Positions 26,217-35,098 of a DNA stretch of 64,000 nucleotides are shown in pieces. Numbering within the stretch: position 1 is the first letter of the stretch; each line of letters begins with the position of its first letter. The notes under the pieces were generated by a model. It made no database searches and was not told the origin of the DNA. It saw only the letters and a list, made by a program, of their open reading frames with translations. The DNA comes from an uncultured Alistipes sp. (lineage in GTDB: Bacteria > Bacteroidota > Bacteroidia > Bacteroidales > Rikenellaceae). The position numbers and the translations under genes were made by a program. The stretch is from the NCBI GenBank assembly GCA_944322005.1, contig CALUNL010000002.1, forward strand, positions 1 through 64,000. The letters are read 5' to 3'.

Positions 26217-27590
26217 ATGAAAAGACGGATTGCGGTGCTCGGAGGAGGCATAAGCGGATACGGATCCGCCATACTCGCAAAGAAGATGGGGCTGGAGGTA
26301 TTTCTCTCCGACTCCGGGAAGATAAATCCCGAATACAGGCGGCGCATGGACCAGTGGGGCGTCGAGTACGAGGAGGGCGGACACTCCGTCGAGAGGATTC
26401 TCTCGGCCACGGAGGTGGTGAAGTCCCCCGGAATACCCGAATCGGCGCCGATAGTGCGCGCCATACGCGAACGCGGCATACCGGTAATCTCGGAGATAGA
26501 GTTCGCGGGCCGCTACATAGACGGCGCGAAGACCGTCTGCATCACCGGCTCCAACGGCAAGACCACCACGACATCGCTCATATACAGGATAATGAGCGAC
26601 GCGGGGCTGCGCGTGGCACTCGGCGGCAACATAGGCGAGTCGTTCGCCTACTCGGTGGCCACGGGCGAATACGACTGGTACGTGCTCGAGATAAGCTCGT
26701 TCCAGCTCGACGGCATGTACCGCTTCCGTGCCGACGTGGCGGTGCTGATGAACATCACCCCGGACCACCTCGACCGCTACGACCACTGTTTCCAGAACTA
26801 TGTCGACTCGAAGATGCGCATAACGCAGAACCAGACTTCGCGCGACTGGTTCGTCTATTCGGCCGACGACGCCACCATACGTGCCGAGATAGAGAAACGC
26901 AGCCCGAAGGCGCGGGAGCTGCCGTTCATGGCCAAGTCGGCCGCGGCGAGCGGCGACGGCGATGCCTTCCTCGAGCCCGACGGGCACTTTACGGCGAGGG
27001 TCGGCGACCGCAGCATCGAGATCGACACCTCACGCATGCAGATAAAGGGGCTGCACAACTCCTACAACGCGATGGCGGCGGCTCTGGCCACGCTTGCGGC
27101 AGGAGTGGCTCCCGACAGCATACGCCGCTCTATATACGGGTTCGAACCCGTCGAGCACCGTCTGCAGCCTGTCGGCACGGCCGGAGGCGTGCTCTACATC
27201 AACGACTCGAAGGCCACGAACGTGGATTCGGTATGGTACGCCCTCGAGAGCATGACACGTCCGCTGGTATGGATTGCCGGCGGCACGGACAAGGGCAATG
27301 ACTACGGGCCGCTGAAGGAGTTTGCACGCAGGAAGGTCCACACGCTCGTCTGCATGGGAGTGGACAACGCCAAGCTGCTGCGCGAATTCGACGGCGTGGT
27401 GCCGGAGATCATATCCACCTCGTCGCTCGACGAGGCGATGGCAGCGGCCGTGAAGGCCGCACGCCCGGGCGATGCGGTGCTGCTCTCGCCGGCATGCGCA
27501 AGCTTCGACCTGTTCAAGAACTACGAGAACCGGGGCGAACTGTTCGCCGGCTGGGTCAGGACCCACCTTCTCGAACCGCAAAAACAGTAG
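26217..27590 (+). CDS. murD: UDP-MurNAc-L-alanine:D-glutamate ligase
   Basis: The 457-aa Mur ligase has an N-terminal Rossmann-like GGGISGYGSAIL, the ATP loop ITGSNGKTTTTSL, EISSFQLDGM, NITPDHLDRYD, the linker GFEPVEHRLQPVG, and NDSKATNVDSVWYAL. It starts 5 bp after mraY and ends 3 bp before ftsW. Confidence 0.96.
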   Translation: MKRRIAVLGGGISGYGSAILAKKMGLEVFLSDSGKINPEYRRRMDQWGVEYEEGGHSVERILSATEVVKSPGIPESAPIVRAIRERGIPVISEIEFAGRYIDGAKTVCITGSNGKTTTTSLIYRIMSDAGLRVALGGNIGESFAYSVATGEYDWYVLEISSFQLDGMYRFRADVAVLMNITPDHLDRYDHCFQNYVDSKMRITQNQTSRDWFVYSADDATIRAEIEKRSPKARELPFMAKSAAASGDGDAFLEPDGHFTARVGDRSIEIDTSRMQIKGLHNSYNAMAAALATLAAGVAPDSIRRSIYGFEPVEHRLQPVGTAGGVLYINDSKATNVDSVWYALESMTRPLVWIAGGTDKGNDYGPLKEFARRKVHTLVCMGVDNAKLLREFDGVVPEIISTSSLDEAMAAAVKAARPGDAVLLSPACASFDLFKNYENRGELFAGWVRTHLLEPQKQ

Positions 27591-27593
27591 ACA

Positions 27594-28856
27594 ATGGAGG
27601 AGCAGCAGAGACAGAAGGAGATACCGTCGATACTGACGAAGGTGAACATCCTCTCCGGCGACAAGGTGTTGTGGGTAATCATATTCATACTCTTCGTCGT
27701 GTCGGTGCTGGTGGTGTACTCGTCGGTTGCCAAGATGGGATACAGCCCGTTCGGACAGCGGACGACGGCCGACTACCTGCGCTCGCACTTCATATCGATA
27801 ATCATGTCGGTGACGGCACTGCTGGCGACCTACCACATAAGCTGCAGGTTCTACCGCCGGATGGCCACACCGTTCTACATAATCAGCCTGCTGCTCACGG
27901 TGGCCGTCTACTTCGTAGGCAGCCAGACCAACGATGCCGCACGGTGGCTGCCTATTTTCGGATTCCGTTTCCAGCCGTCGGAACTTCTGAAGGTGGCCAC
28001 GATACTGATGCTCGCGCAACAGCTCTCCGCGCGCCAGCTCAAGATACGCGAACTGCGGATAATACCGATTCTCAACCCCAAATTCTGGTTCAGCGAGGAG
28101 CAGAAGCGGATTCTGCGGACAGGTACAATCCCCGTGCTGATGCCGGTAATCGTATCGTGCGCCGTGATCTTCCCGGCACACACCTCATCGGCCGTGCTCG
28201 TATTCGCGATATCCATAGTGATGATGTTCATCGGCCGCGTCAGGGTGCGCGAAATAGTCAAACTGCTTCTGATTGCGGGGGCCTTCGGCTGCCTGCTGGT
28301 ACTCGGCAACCTCGGCCGCACCGAGACGGCGAGCGGACGCGTCAGCACATGGGTGCACCTCTGGACCAACGACCAGTCCGACAAGCCCATCGGCGAGCTA
28401 ACCGACACCGAGCGTTCGATGATAGCCATCCACGACGGCGGCATAATCGGACGCGGAGCCGGACGGAGCGTCATGCGCGCCCGAATAACGCACCCGGAGA
28501 GCGACTACATATTCGCGCTCTTCGTCGAGGAGTACGGCATCATACTGGCCTTCTTCCTCATCCTGCTCTACATATGGATATTTTTCCGCGCCATACGCAT
28601 ATTCGAGCAGTGCGAATGGCTCTTCGCCGGGCTGCTCGAACTCGGCCTTGCACTGCTGATAACAGTACAGGCGCTGCTGCACGTGATGGTGTCGATAAAC
28701 TTCCTGCCCGAAACGGGCCAGAACCTGCCGCTGATTTCGCACGGCGGCTCGTCGATGCTCTGCACGGCCATAGCCTTCGGCATAATACTGAGCATAAGCC
28801 GGCAGATAGAGAAGGAGACGCTCGTCCCGGCACGCAACGAATCGATGATGGAGTAA
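27594..28856 (+). CDS. ftsW: FtsW-type SEDS peptidoglycan polymerase
   Basis: The 420-aa polytopic SEDS protein has ten predicted helices with VVYSSVAKMGY near the first, the QPSELLKVATILMLA motif, DFIFA-like SDYIFALFVEEYGI, and the closing LPLISHGGSSMLCTAIAFGIILSI. Position after murD marks it as FtsW rather than RodA. The cluster stops here: murG, murC, ftsQ, ftsA and ftsZ do not follow. Confidence 0.93.
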   Translation: MEEQQRQKEIPSILTKVNILSGDKVLWVIIFILFVVSVLVVYSSVAKMGYSPFGQRTTADYLRSHFISIIMSVTALLATYHISCRFYRRMATPFYIISLLLTVAVYFVGSQTNDAARWLPIFGFRFQPSELLKVATILMLAQQLSARQLKIRELRIIPILNPKFWFSEEQKRILRTGTIPVLMPVIVSCAVIFPAHTSSAVLVFAISIVMMFIGRVRVREIVKLLLIAGAFGCLLVLGNLGRTETASGRVSTWVHLWTNDQSDKPIGELTDTERSMIAIHDGGIIGRGAGRSVMRARITHPESDYIFALFVEEYGIILAFFLILLYIWIFFRAIRIFEQCEWLFAGLLELGLALLITVQALLHVMVSINFLPETGQNLPLISHGGSSMLCTAIAFGIILSISRQIEKETLVPARNESMME

Positions 28857-28863
28857 GAGAGAA

Positions 28864-29268
28864 ATGGATACCGTCCGCATAGACAAATACCTGTGGGCCG
28901 TGCGCATATTCAAGACGCGCAGCGAGGCCGCCGAGGCCGTACGCGGCAACCGCGTGAGCGTAAACGGCTCGAACATCAAACCGTCGCGCGAGGTGAAGGC
29001 CGGGGATACGATCTCCGTGAGGCGTGCAATGGTCACATACACCTACCGCGTAGTGGAGCCGGTGGCGGCAAGGCAGCCGGCGAAGAACGTCCCGCAGTTC
29101 TGCGAGAACACCACCCCGCAAAGCGAGCTCGACAAACTCAACATCCCGCGCGAGACGATATTCGTATTCCGCGAACGCGGCACCGGGCGCCCGACCAAGA
29201 AGGAGCGCCGCGAGATCGACTCCATGATGGAGGAGATGTATGTCGACGACGAGTTCGACGACGAGTAG
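28864..29268 (+). CDS. Hsp15-like S4-domain RNA-binding protein
   Basis: The 134-aa protein begins with an S4 domain (RIDKYLWAVRIFKTRSEAAEA...GNRVSVNGSNIKPSREVKAGD), the pattern of HslR/Hsp15, which rescues stalled 50S-peptidyl-tRNA complexes. The C-terminal part is charged and ends in an acidic tail DDEFDDE. It starts 7 bp after ftsW and may be read from the same transcript. Confidence 0.9.
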   Translation: MDTVRIDKYLWAVRIFKTRSEAAEAVRGNRVSVNGSNIKPSREVKAGDTISVRRAMVTYTYRVVEPVAARQPAKNVPQFCENTTPQSELDKLNIPRETIFVFRERGTGRPTKKERREIDSMMEEMYVDDEFDDE

Positions 29269-29286
29269 TACCCCCTCATCCGCAGG

Positions 29287-29324
29287 TGAAAAAAGAGGCC
29301 GGGGACCGTAAACGGCCCCCGGCA
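29287..29324 (-). terminator. Rho-independent terminator after pth
   Basis: On the minus strand, GCCGGGGGCCGT (29323-29312) pairs with ACGGTCCCCGGC (29309-29298; one mismatch), followed by CTCTTTTTTC. It lies between the convergent pth and S4 genes. Confidence 0.8.
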
Positions 29325-29359
29325 CTTCCAACCGGCCGATGCCGGCCTGTTCCATACGG

Positions 29360-29923
29360 CTATTTGTGGTTGAAGTCGTTCATAGCACGCTCGGCACCCG
29401 AGACGATGAACGAGGTGATGGCGTTGCAGAACACCTTTATGCGCTCGGGCATCTTCTCGCGCTCCTGCTCCGTCCACTCCCCAAGTACGTAGTCCACCTG
29501 GTGACCGCGGCTGAAGTCGCCGCCTATGCCGAAACGCAGGCGGGCATACTCCTCCGTCCCGAGCAACTCCGATATGTTCTTGAGGCCGTTGTGCCCGCCG
29601 GCGCTGCCCTTCAGGCGCATGCGCAGCTCACCGAACGGCAGGGCGATGTCGTCGACCACAACCAGAAGGTTCTGCCGCTCGACCTTGAGCGTCTCCATCC
29701 AGTAGCGCACGGCCTTGCCCGAGAGGTTCATATATGTCGACGGCTTGAGCAGCGTGACCGCACGGCCGCGCACACGCACCTCGGCCGTGGCCCCGTAACG
29801 TCCCGACATAAAAGAAGCGTCGGATGCCTCCGCAAAGGCATCCAACACTTTGAAACCTATGTTGTGGCGGGTTTCGGCATACTCCGCGCCGATGTTCCCC
29901 AACCCAACTATCAGATATTTCAT
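29360..29923 (-). CDS. pth: Peptidyl-tRNA hydrolase
   Basis: Releases peptides from prematurely dropped peptidyl-tRNA. The 187-aa enzyme shows YLIVGLGNIGAEYAETRHNIGF (catalytic His20), LLKPSTYMNLSG, VVVDDIALPFGELRMRLKGSAGGHNGLKN and RLRFGIGG. It follows rplY by 46 bp, a frequent pairing. Confidence 0.97.
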   Translation of the reverse strand: MKYLIVGLGNIGAEYAETRHNIGFKVLDAFAEASDASFMSGRYGATAEVRVRGRAVTLLKPSTYMNLSGKAVRYWMETLKVERQNLLVVVDDIALPFGELRMRLKGSAGGHNGLKNISELLGTEEYARLRFGIGGDFSRGHQVDYVLGEWTEQEREKMPERIKVFCNAITSFIVSGAERAMNDFNHK

Positions 29924-29969
29924 CTTTCGTCTCTGTTTTTCCGAAGGGAGTCATTCCCTCCGTACGGCA

Positions 29970-30548
29970 CTATGCCTCGGCCGACTCTGCAGCGGCACCG
30001 CGCGAAGCACGGGTCACACGAACTGCACATACGGCCTGCGTAGCCGGAGAGAGGAACTGCAGACCATCGAACTTGAGGTCACCGACGAAGATGGTCTGGC
30101 CGACCTTCAGCGGGGTAACGTCAACTACGATCTCGTCAGGCAACTTGTCCAGCATTCCGCTCACGAAGAGCTTGCGGGCAGAGAGAGTGAGCTTACCGCC
30201 GACCTTCACACCCTCGGCATTTCCGGTAAGACGTACCGGGATGGATATCGATACCGGCTTTCCGTCCTGGATGCGGTAGAAATCGACATGGAGAATCTCC
30301 TCGCGTACCGGGTGGAACTGAACCTCGCGGAGAACGGCCTTCTCGACCTTGCCGTCGATGTCGAGCTCGACGATGTACGAATTAGGAGTGTAGATGAGCG
30401 GTTTGAGGCTCTTGGCATCCACCGAGAACGCTACGTTCTCGCTGCCTCCGTAGAGGACGCATGGCACCTGACCCTCGCGGCGAATGCTCTTGGCCGCCTT
30501 CTTTCCATAATCGGCACGCTTTACGGCCTTAATCTGGATGGTTTTCAT
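29970..30548 (-). CDS. rplY: Ribosomal protein bL25 (Ctc type)
   Basis: Binds 5S rRNA in the large subunit. The 192-aa protein is of the long Ctc form: an N-terminal L25 domain (REGQVPCVLYGG, VLREVQFHPVREEILHVDFYRI) and a C-terminal beta domain (PVRLTGNAEGVKVGGKL through LPDEIVVDVTPLKVGQTI). It ends in an Ala/Glu-rich tail. It is co-transcribed with pth from the promoter at 30634-30665. Confidence 0.95.
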   Translation of the reverse strand: MKTIQIKAVKRADYGKKAAKSIRREGQVPCVLYGGSENVAFSVDAKSLKPLIYTPNSYIVELDIDGKVEKAVLREVQFHPVREEILHVDFYRIQDGKPVSISIPVRLTGNAEGVKVGGKLTLSARKLFVSGMLDKLPDEIVVDVTPLKVGQTIFVGDLKFDGLQFLSPATQAVCAVRVTRASRGAAAESAEA

Positions 30549-30633
30549 AATGTTGTGTATTTTAAAGTGTTACCTTCGGCGGCACTCAGCGCGGAAACTG
30601 CTCCGAGCCCCATAACCGCCTGTATTTCGGCTG

Positions 30634-30665
30634 CAAATATAGTCAATGCCCTCCGGAATTCCAAA
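30634..30665 (-). promoter_or_regulatory. Promoter TTTG-N20-TATATTTG for rplY-pth
   Basis: On the minus strand TTTG (30665-30662), a 20-bp spacer and TATATTTG (30641-30634): a full match to the Bacteroidetes consensus. It leaves about 80 nt of leader before rplY. Confidence 0.8.
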
Positions 30666-30758
30666 TTTTTGTTCCGTAAGCCTTTACGCGGCCCCTCCGG
30701 ATGATTCCGACCCGCCGGAACACGCGTATGTGCGGTATGCGCACGGCCATGCCGCCCG

Positions 30759-32999
30759 CTACTCGTAGCGGTGGCGAGCCCAGCCCGAGAGCTTGCCCTC
30801 CTGCTCCATGAAGCGGCGGTGCGACTTGAGCAGGTTGCGCGACTGGAGAACCATGGTCTTGGTCTCCGAAAGGATGTTCAGGTAGAGCATTCCCGACCTC
30901 GCGTTGGACTCGCCGTCGGTGATGCGTGCAAGTTCGGCCTTGGTCGAGGCTGCGATGCGGTCGAAGAGTTCGTCACGCATGTCGAGAACGCTGTCGATAT
31001 CGTCGAAGTTGCCCCTGGACATCATGTATAGGATGCGTGAGTAGATGACGTCGACATCGCCGTTGATGGACATCAGGTTCTCGCTCTGTATCTTGCTCAG
31101 GCCCTCGTGATTGTTGTCTATATGCTCGAATGCCGGGCGGGTGATGTGCACGAGAGACTTGGTCATCTCGTTCAGGTAGTCGACCATCTGCACGTAGTAG
31201 AGCGACAGGTTCAGGTCGGTGCCGTAGGCATGCTTGAGCGTCGAGGCTACGGAGTACTTCAGCTGGCGGTTGTGTTCGTACATCTCGTTTGACTCATGCA
31301 CGAGCTCCTTCAGCGCCTTGCGGTTCTCCTTCATCAGGGCGACAATGGTGCGGTTGTAGATGCGGGTGGAGTTCTTGATGGTGGAGGTGACGTTCTCCAG
31401 AACGATTCCGGCGATGTCGTCCCCGGCAACGATGCTCTCCTTCTCCTTCTTCTCTTCCTCCTTCGACTTCGGCTTCTTGAGGTTGCTGTGGATGAGCATG
31501 TAGAGGCAAAGTACAGTGATGATGCCGAATGCGACCATGCCGCCCCACATGAGGATGAAGCCCATGACCAGTGCAATGACGAAACCTCCGATGGCCGTCA
31601 CGAACCAGCCCATGATGACGGTAACCACGCCCGTAATGCGGTAGACGGCACTCTCACGTCCCCACGCACGGTCGGCGAGCGAGGTACCCATGGCCACCAT
31701 GAAGGTGACGTAGGTCGTAGAGAGCGGCAGCGTGAGCGAGGTTGCGAGTGCGATGAGCAGCGACGACGTGGTGAGGTTCACAGTGGCGCGTATCATGTCG
31801 TACGGAGCGCCGGTATGCTCGATGTCCTCCCACTCGAAGCGCGAAGCGACGAACTTCTTTACCTTCGGCGGCGTTACGCGGTCGAAGAAGTTGACAACGC
31901 CAAGCGTGGCGCGTACGAGCGTACGCGAGAAGAGCGACGAGGAGTAGCGCTGGTCGTCGTCATTCTGCGACGAGAGCGATATTTCGGTCTCCGTCACATG
32001 CATCGCCTTGCGCGATGTCCACAGAGTGACCACCATGATGGCTCCGGCTATGAGCACGAATATGATGCTCGTGGACTCCGGATGGTTGAGCGCTTCCATC
32101 ATGATGGAGTCGCTGCCGGCATGTTTCGCTATTGAATAAGAGTCGAATCCGGCGATCGGCACACCGATGAAGTTCACGAGGTCGTTGCCGGCAAATGCGA
32201 GGGCCAGCGAGAATGTTCCCGCGAGGATCGTTATGCGCAGGATGTTGACGCGGAACAGCTGCAGGAAGAAGAGCACCAGCGAACATACGGCCCAGCATCC
32301 GAGCAGCGCAATCCATATCGAGGAGTCGACCCACGCGATGAAGGCACTGCCCGAGAGAGCGCTCTTGAGGCCCTTGAAGAGGGCGAAGTAGATTATGGTC
32401 GTGAGCGAAGCGCCGCACCATACCGCTCCGAAGCGGCGCAGCACGGTAAGATAGCGGAACGAGAATATCATTCTCGAGATGTACATCACAACTATTCCGC
32501 AGGTGAAGGCGATTATCACCGAGAGCAGAATCGCCGAGATGATACCCATCGCACGCGAGGAGTTGATGTACTGGCCGAGCATGTCGATTGTCACCGCATC
32601 CTCGGTGATGATCTTGAACAGCGACACGGCCACGGCCGAACCGAGCAGGCAGAATATGAGCGACACGGTGGTCGATGTCGGGAGTCCGAGCGAGTTGTAG
32701 AGGTCGAGCAGGATGACGTTTGCAAACATCACGCCGACATACAGCAGCATCACCTCCCGGAAGGTGAACATTGCGGGGTTGAACATTCCGTTTCGCGCAA
32801 CCTCCATCATTCCGCTCGAGGTGACGGCGCCGATGATGATTCCGACCGATGCCACGATGAGAATCACGCGCAGGCTTGCCACCTTGGAACCTATCGCCGA
32901 ATTGAGGAAGTTCACCGCGTCGTTGGTAACGCCCACATAGAGGCCCGACACGGCCAGAATTGCCAGAACTGCAATCAGTACGATGTAAATTTCACTCAT
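30759..32999 (-). CDS. PiT-family inorganic phosphate transporter with PhoU-like C-terminal domain
   Basis: The 746-aa protein has two PiT repeats, with degenerate signatures GVTNDAVNFLNSAIGSKVAS near residue 25 and GNDLVNFIGVPIAG near 275, and more than ten transmembrane helices. A soluble helical domain of about 190 residues follows (about 555-746), rich in charged helices (STRIYNRTIVALMKENRKAL, ASTLKHAYGTDLNLSLYYVQ) and resembling PhoU/DUF47. Low-affinity proton- or sodium-coupled phosphate uptake is expected. The tail probably regulates the channel, as separate PhoU-like partners do elsewhere. Confidence 0.9.
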   Translation of the reverse strand: MSEIYIVLIAVLAILAVSGLYVGVTNDAVNFLNSAIGSKVASLRVILIVASVGIIIGAVTSSGMMEVARNGMFNPAMFTFREVMLLYVGVMFANVILLDLYNSLGLPTSTTVSLIFCLLGSAVAVSLFKIITEDAVTIDMLGQYINSSRAMGIISAILLSVIIAFTCGIVVMYISRMIFSFRYLTVLRRFGAVWCGASLTTIIYFALFKGLKSALSGSAFIAWVDSSIWIALLGCWAVCSLVLFFLQLFRVNILRITILAGTFSLALAFAGNDLVNFIGVPIAGFDSYSIAKHAGSDSIMMEALNHPESTSIIFVLIAGAIMVVTLWTSRKAMHVTETEISLSSQNDDDQRYSSSLFSRTLVRATLGVVNFFDRVTPPKVKKFVASRFEWEDIEHTGAPYDMIRATVNLTTSSLLIALATSLTLPLSTTYVTFMVAMGTSLADRAWGRESAVYRITGVVTVIMGWFVTAIGGFVIALVMGFILMWGGMVAFGIITVLCLYMLIHSNLKKPKSKEEEKKEKESIVAGDDIAGIVLENVTSTIKNSTRIYNRTIVALMKENRKALKELVHESNEMYEHNRQLKYSVASTLKHAYGTDLNLSLYYVQMVDYLNEMTKSLVHITRPAFEHIDNNHEGLSKIQSENLMSINGDVDVIYSRILYMMSRGNFDDIDSVLDMRDELFDRIAASTKAELARITDGESNARSGMLYLNILSETKTMVLQSRNLLKSHRRFMEQEGKLSGWARHRYE

Positions 33000-33021
33000 A
33001 GGGACTGTTTTGAATTCGGCA

Positions 33022-33029
33022 CAAAGTTA
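33022..33029 (-). promoter_or_regulatory. -7 promoter motif TAACTTTG for the phosphate transporter
   Basis: TAnnTTTG match on the minus strand, 22 bp before the ATG, giving a very short leader. Confidence 0.65.
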
Positions 33030-33136
33030 ACTTCAAAAAGCCGGCCGGCATAGCGAGAAACGGCAAATTAACATAAATTTAACATTGGCCGCCGGTACGC
33101 ACGCAGGCACATGCCGGATGTACTCCGGCAGCCGAC

Positions 33137-33166
33137 AAAAAACCGGCCAAACGCAAGCGCGGCCGG
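33137..33166 (-). terminator. Rho-independent terminator after the CYTH gene
   Basis: On the minus strand CCGGCC (33166-33161) pairs with GGCCGG (33148-33143), followed by six T (33142-33137). It lies 71 bp after the CYTH stop. Confidence 0.8.
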
Positions 33167-33237
33167 GAACTGTTTCGTTAGTTGGCACCGATTCGAAGGC
33201 ATTCGGGAAGCGGCACCTCCGGATGTTCGTCACGGGA

Positions 33238-33705
33238 CTACCTCTTCCAGATGCGGAAAGGGTGTTTCGACAGGTAGGCGTTATAGAAACGGCGGTCGCC
33301 CGTCACCTCGGCGACTATCCACGGCGGCAGTTCCGGACGCTCGTCCGTGGAGCGGAGTTCGATTTCCGCCATGACGAGTCCCTCGTTCTCGCCCATGAAC
33401 TCGTCGACCTCGACGGTATGCTCTCCCCACGGCACCAGATGGCGCACCTTCTCCACCACGCCCGAACAGCGGGCCAGAAGGTGGACGGCGCAGCGCACGG
33501 GAATCCGACGCTCCCACTCGAAGCGGCTCAACCCTCCGTCGCGGCTGCGGCCCTTGAGCGTAAGGTAGGCCTCGCCGCCCCAAAGGCGTATGCGGGCCGT
33601 CACGCGCCTCGTGCAAAGGTAGCCCTGCGATATGCGTACCGAGCGCTCGGCCATGGCGCGGTAACCGTCGCCCGCAACCAGATATTTTCTCTCGATCTCC
33701 TGCAT
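33238..33705 (-). CDS. CYTH-domain protein (triphosphate tunnel enzyme family)
   Basis: The 155-aa protein starts MQEIERKYLV, the diagnostic ExExK motif of CYTH/triphosphate-tunnel enzymes. It continues with alternating charged strands (GYLCTRRVTARIRLWGGEAYLTLKGR, HTVEVDEFMGENEGLVMAEIEL). Bacterial members of this size hydrolyse inorganic triphosphate; the substrate here is inferred. The ATG at 33705 is chosen because it places the ExExK at the usual position. It is the last gene of a three-gene unit with kdsC and the DUF2520 gene. Confidence 0.9.
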   Translation of the reverse strand: MQEIERKYLVAGDGYRAMAERSVRISQGYLCTRRVTARIRLWGGEAYLTLKGRSRDGGLSRFEWERRIPVRCAVHLLARCSGVVEKVRHLVPWGEHTVEVDEFMGENEGLVMAEIELRSTDERPELPPWIVAEVTGDRRFYNAYLSKHPFRIWKR

Positions 33706-33752
33706 CGGAACCTGTATTATTTCAATGGTTTGAGGATTCGTCCGCCTCGCGG

Positions 33753-34304
33753 TCAACGCGACGCCGCCTCCGTCGAGTCGGCCGATATCACGCCGCGCGA
33801 GTCGAGCGCCCAGTCCCCGCGCACACGGAGGACCTGCTCTATGATGTCGCGTACGGCACCCTTGCCGCCGCAGTACTCCGACACGAACACCGATGCCTCC
33901 AGCACCTCGGAGCAGGCATCGGCCGGAGCAACCGGAATGCCCACCTCGCGCATGCACTCGAGGTCGGGTATGTCGTCGCCCATGTATATCGTCTTTGCGA
34001 GATCCACTCCCGCACGCCGGGCAAAGTCATGTATGGCCTGCCTCTTGTCCATGCATCCGAGGTAGGCATATTCTATTCCCAACTTTTTAAGACGCAGTTC
34101 GAGCGTATGCCCGAAGCCGCCGGAGATGATGCATATCCTGTATCCGCGGCGCACGGCATATGCTATCGCATAACCGTCCTTCGCATAGTACTTGCGGATG
34201 AAGTCGCCGTCCGGAAGCGGGATTATGCCGCCGTCGGTCATCACGCCGTCCACATCGAAGACAAATGCCTCGACGTCGGCTATCGTCTCTTTGAAATTTG
34301 CCAT
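33753..34304 (-). CDS. kdsC: KdsC-type HAD phosphatase (KDO-8-phosphate phosphatase)
   Basis: Releases KDO for lipopolysaccharide core. The 183-aa C0-type HAD enzyme shows motif I FDVDGVMTDGG, motif II ICIISGG, a catalytic Lys in KKLGIEYAYLGCMDK, motif III GDDIPDLECM, and the conserved CGGKGAVRDIIE, as in KdsC. A relative acting on CMP-KDO-like or sialic acid phosphates is the alternative. Its start overlaps the upstream gene by 25 bp. Confidence 0.9.
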   Translation of the reverse strand: MANFKETIADVEAFVFDVDGVMTDGGIIPLPDGDFIRKYYAKDGYAIAYAVRRGYRICIISGGFGHTLELRLKKLGIEYAYLGCMDKRQAIHDFARRAGVDLAKTIYMGDDIPDLECMREVGIPVAPADACSEVLEASVFVSEYCGGKGAVRDIIEQVLRVRGDWALDSRGVISADSTEAASR

Positions 34305-35074
34305 ATGTTTTCGCTTATGTCCTTGTAAATTTTCTCGAGCAAGGGGTTACCTTCCAGTTGTTTCAGATGCCGTTCCAGGGTCGGCATGTCGCCCCTTGCG
34401 GCCGGTCCGGTCTGCACGGACGCAGGATCGCCCGAGCGAACGGCCTTGCGCGCCGTCTCCTCGATTACGGGCACAAGCACGTCGAACGGAAGCCCGGCCC
34501 TGCCGATGATTCCGGCGGCCGAGGCGTACATGTTGTTCACGAAGTTCGAGACGAAGACCCCGGCAAGGTGTATCTTCTGCCGCAGCGCCGAGTCGGCATG
34601 CCTGACACGGTCGGACAGACGGTGTGCAAACTCCTCGACATCGGCCATTGCGGCCGCGTCGGAGGTCTCCAGAAAGAGCGGCACCCTGCGGAGGTTCACA
34701 TGTCTCCCGGCCGAAAAGGTCTGGAGCGGATATATCACGGTCCGGCGGGCATATTTTGCCGGAATGGCATCCAGCGGCACGCATCCTGCCGTATGTGCGA
34801 CTATCGCATCCTCCGCGAACGGCAGCGACGACGCCACCCCGGCTACGGCACGGTCGCTCACCGAGATCAGATACACGTCGGCTGCGGCCAGCTCCTGCGG
34901 ATTTCCGCACCACTCAGCCCCTGCCATGCGGGCTACGCGCGGTCCGCGCTCGGGATTGCGTGCGAACACCTGCACCACGCGCATGCCGTCGCGGCGGCGG
35001 ATGGCGCGGGCGAGCGATTCGGCAACGTTGCCGCTGCCGACAATCACCACTCTTGTCTCGTTTTCCCCTTTCAT
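34280..35074 (-). CDS. Rossmann-fold protein with DUF2520 domain
   Basis: The 264-aa protein has an N-terminal NADP-binding fold (VVIVGSGNVAESLARAI, ARNP, VYLISVSDRAVAGVASSLP). A C-terminal helical DUF2520 domain (about 130-260; IYPLQTFSAGR, HLAGVFVSNFVNNMYASA) follows, as in the 6-phosphogluconate-dehydrogenase-like superfamily. Members are annotated as NADP oxidoreductases of unknown substrate. It starts only 5 nt after its promoter motif and overlaps kdsC by 25 bp, so the two are coupled. Confidence 0.88.
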   Translation of the reverse strand: MKGENETRVVIVGSGNVAESLARAIRRRDGMRVVQVFARNPERGPRVARMAGAEWCGNPQELAAADVYLISVSDRAVAGVASSLPFAEDAIVAHTAGCVPLDAIPAKYARRTVIYPLQTFSAGRHVNLRRVPLFLETSDAAAMADVEEFAHRLSDRVRHADSALRQKIHLAGVFVSNFVNNMYASAAGIIGRAGLPFDVLVPVIEETARKAVRSGDPASVQTGPAARGDMPTLERHLKQLEGNPLLEKIYKDISENIWQISKRR

Positions 35075-35079
35075 ACCCC

Positions 35080-35087
35080 CAAAGGTA
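35080..35087 (-). promoter_or_regulatory. -7 promoter motif TACCTTTG directly before the DUF2520 gene
   Basis: TAnnTTTG match on the minus strand ending 5 nt before the ATG at 35074, exactly the geometry seen at rsmH. A leaderless transcript is predicted. Confidence 0.6.
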
Positions 35088-35098
35088 ACTATAAATCG

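Noticed and set aside
30549..30627. Autoregulatory ribosomal-protein leader before rplY
   Set aside because: The 80-nt leader shows no stable hairpin resembling 5S rRNA or a known leader.
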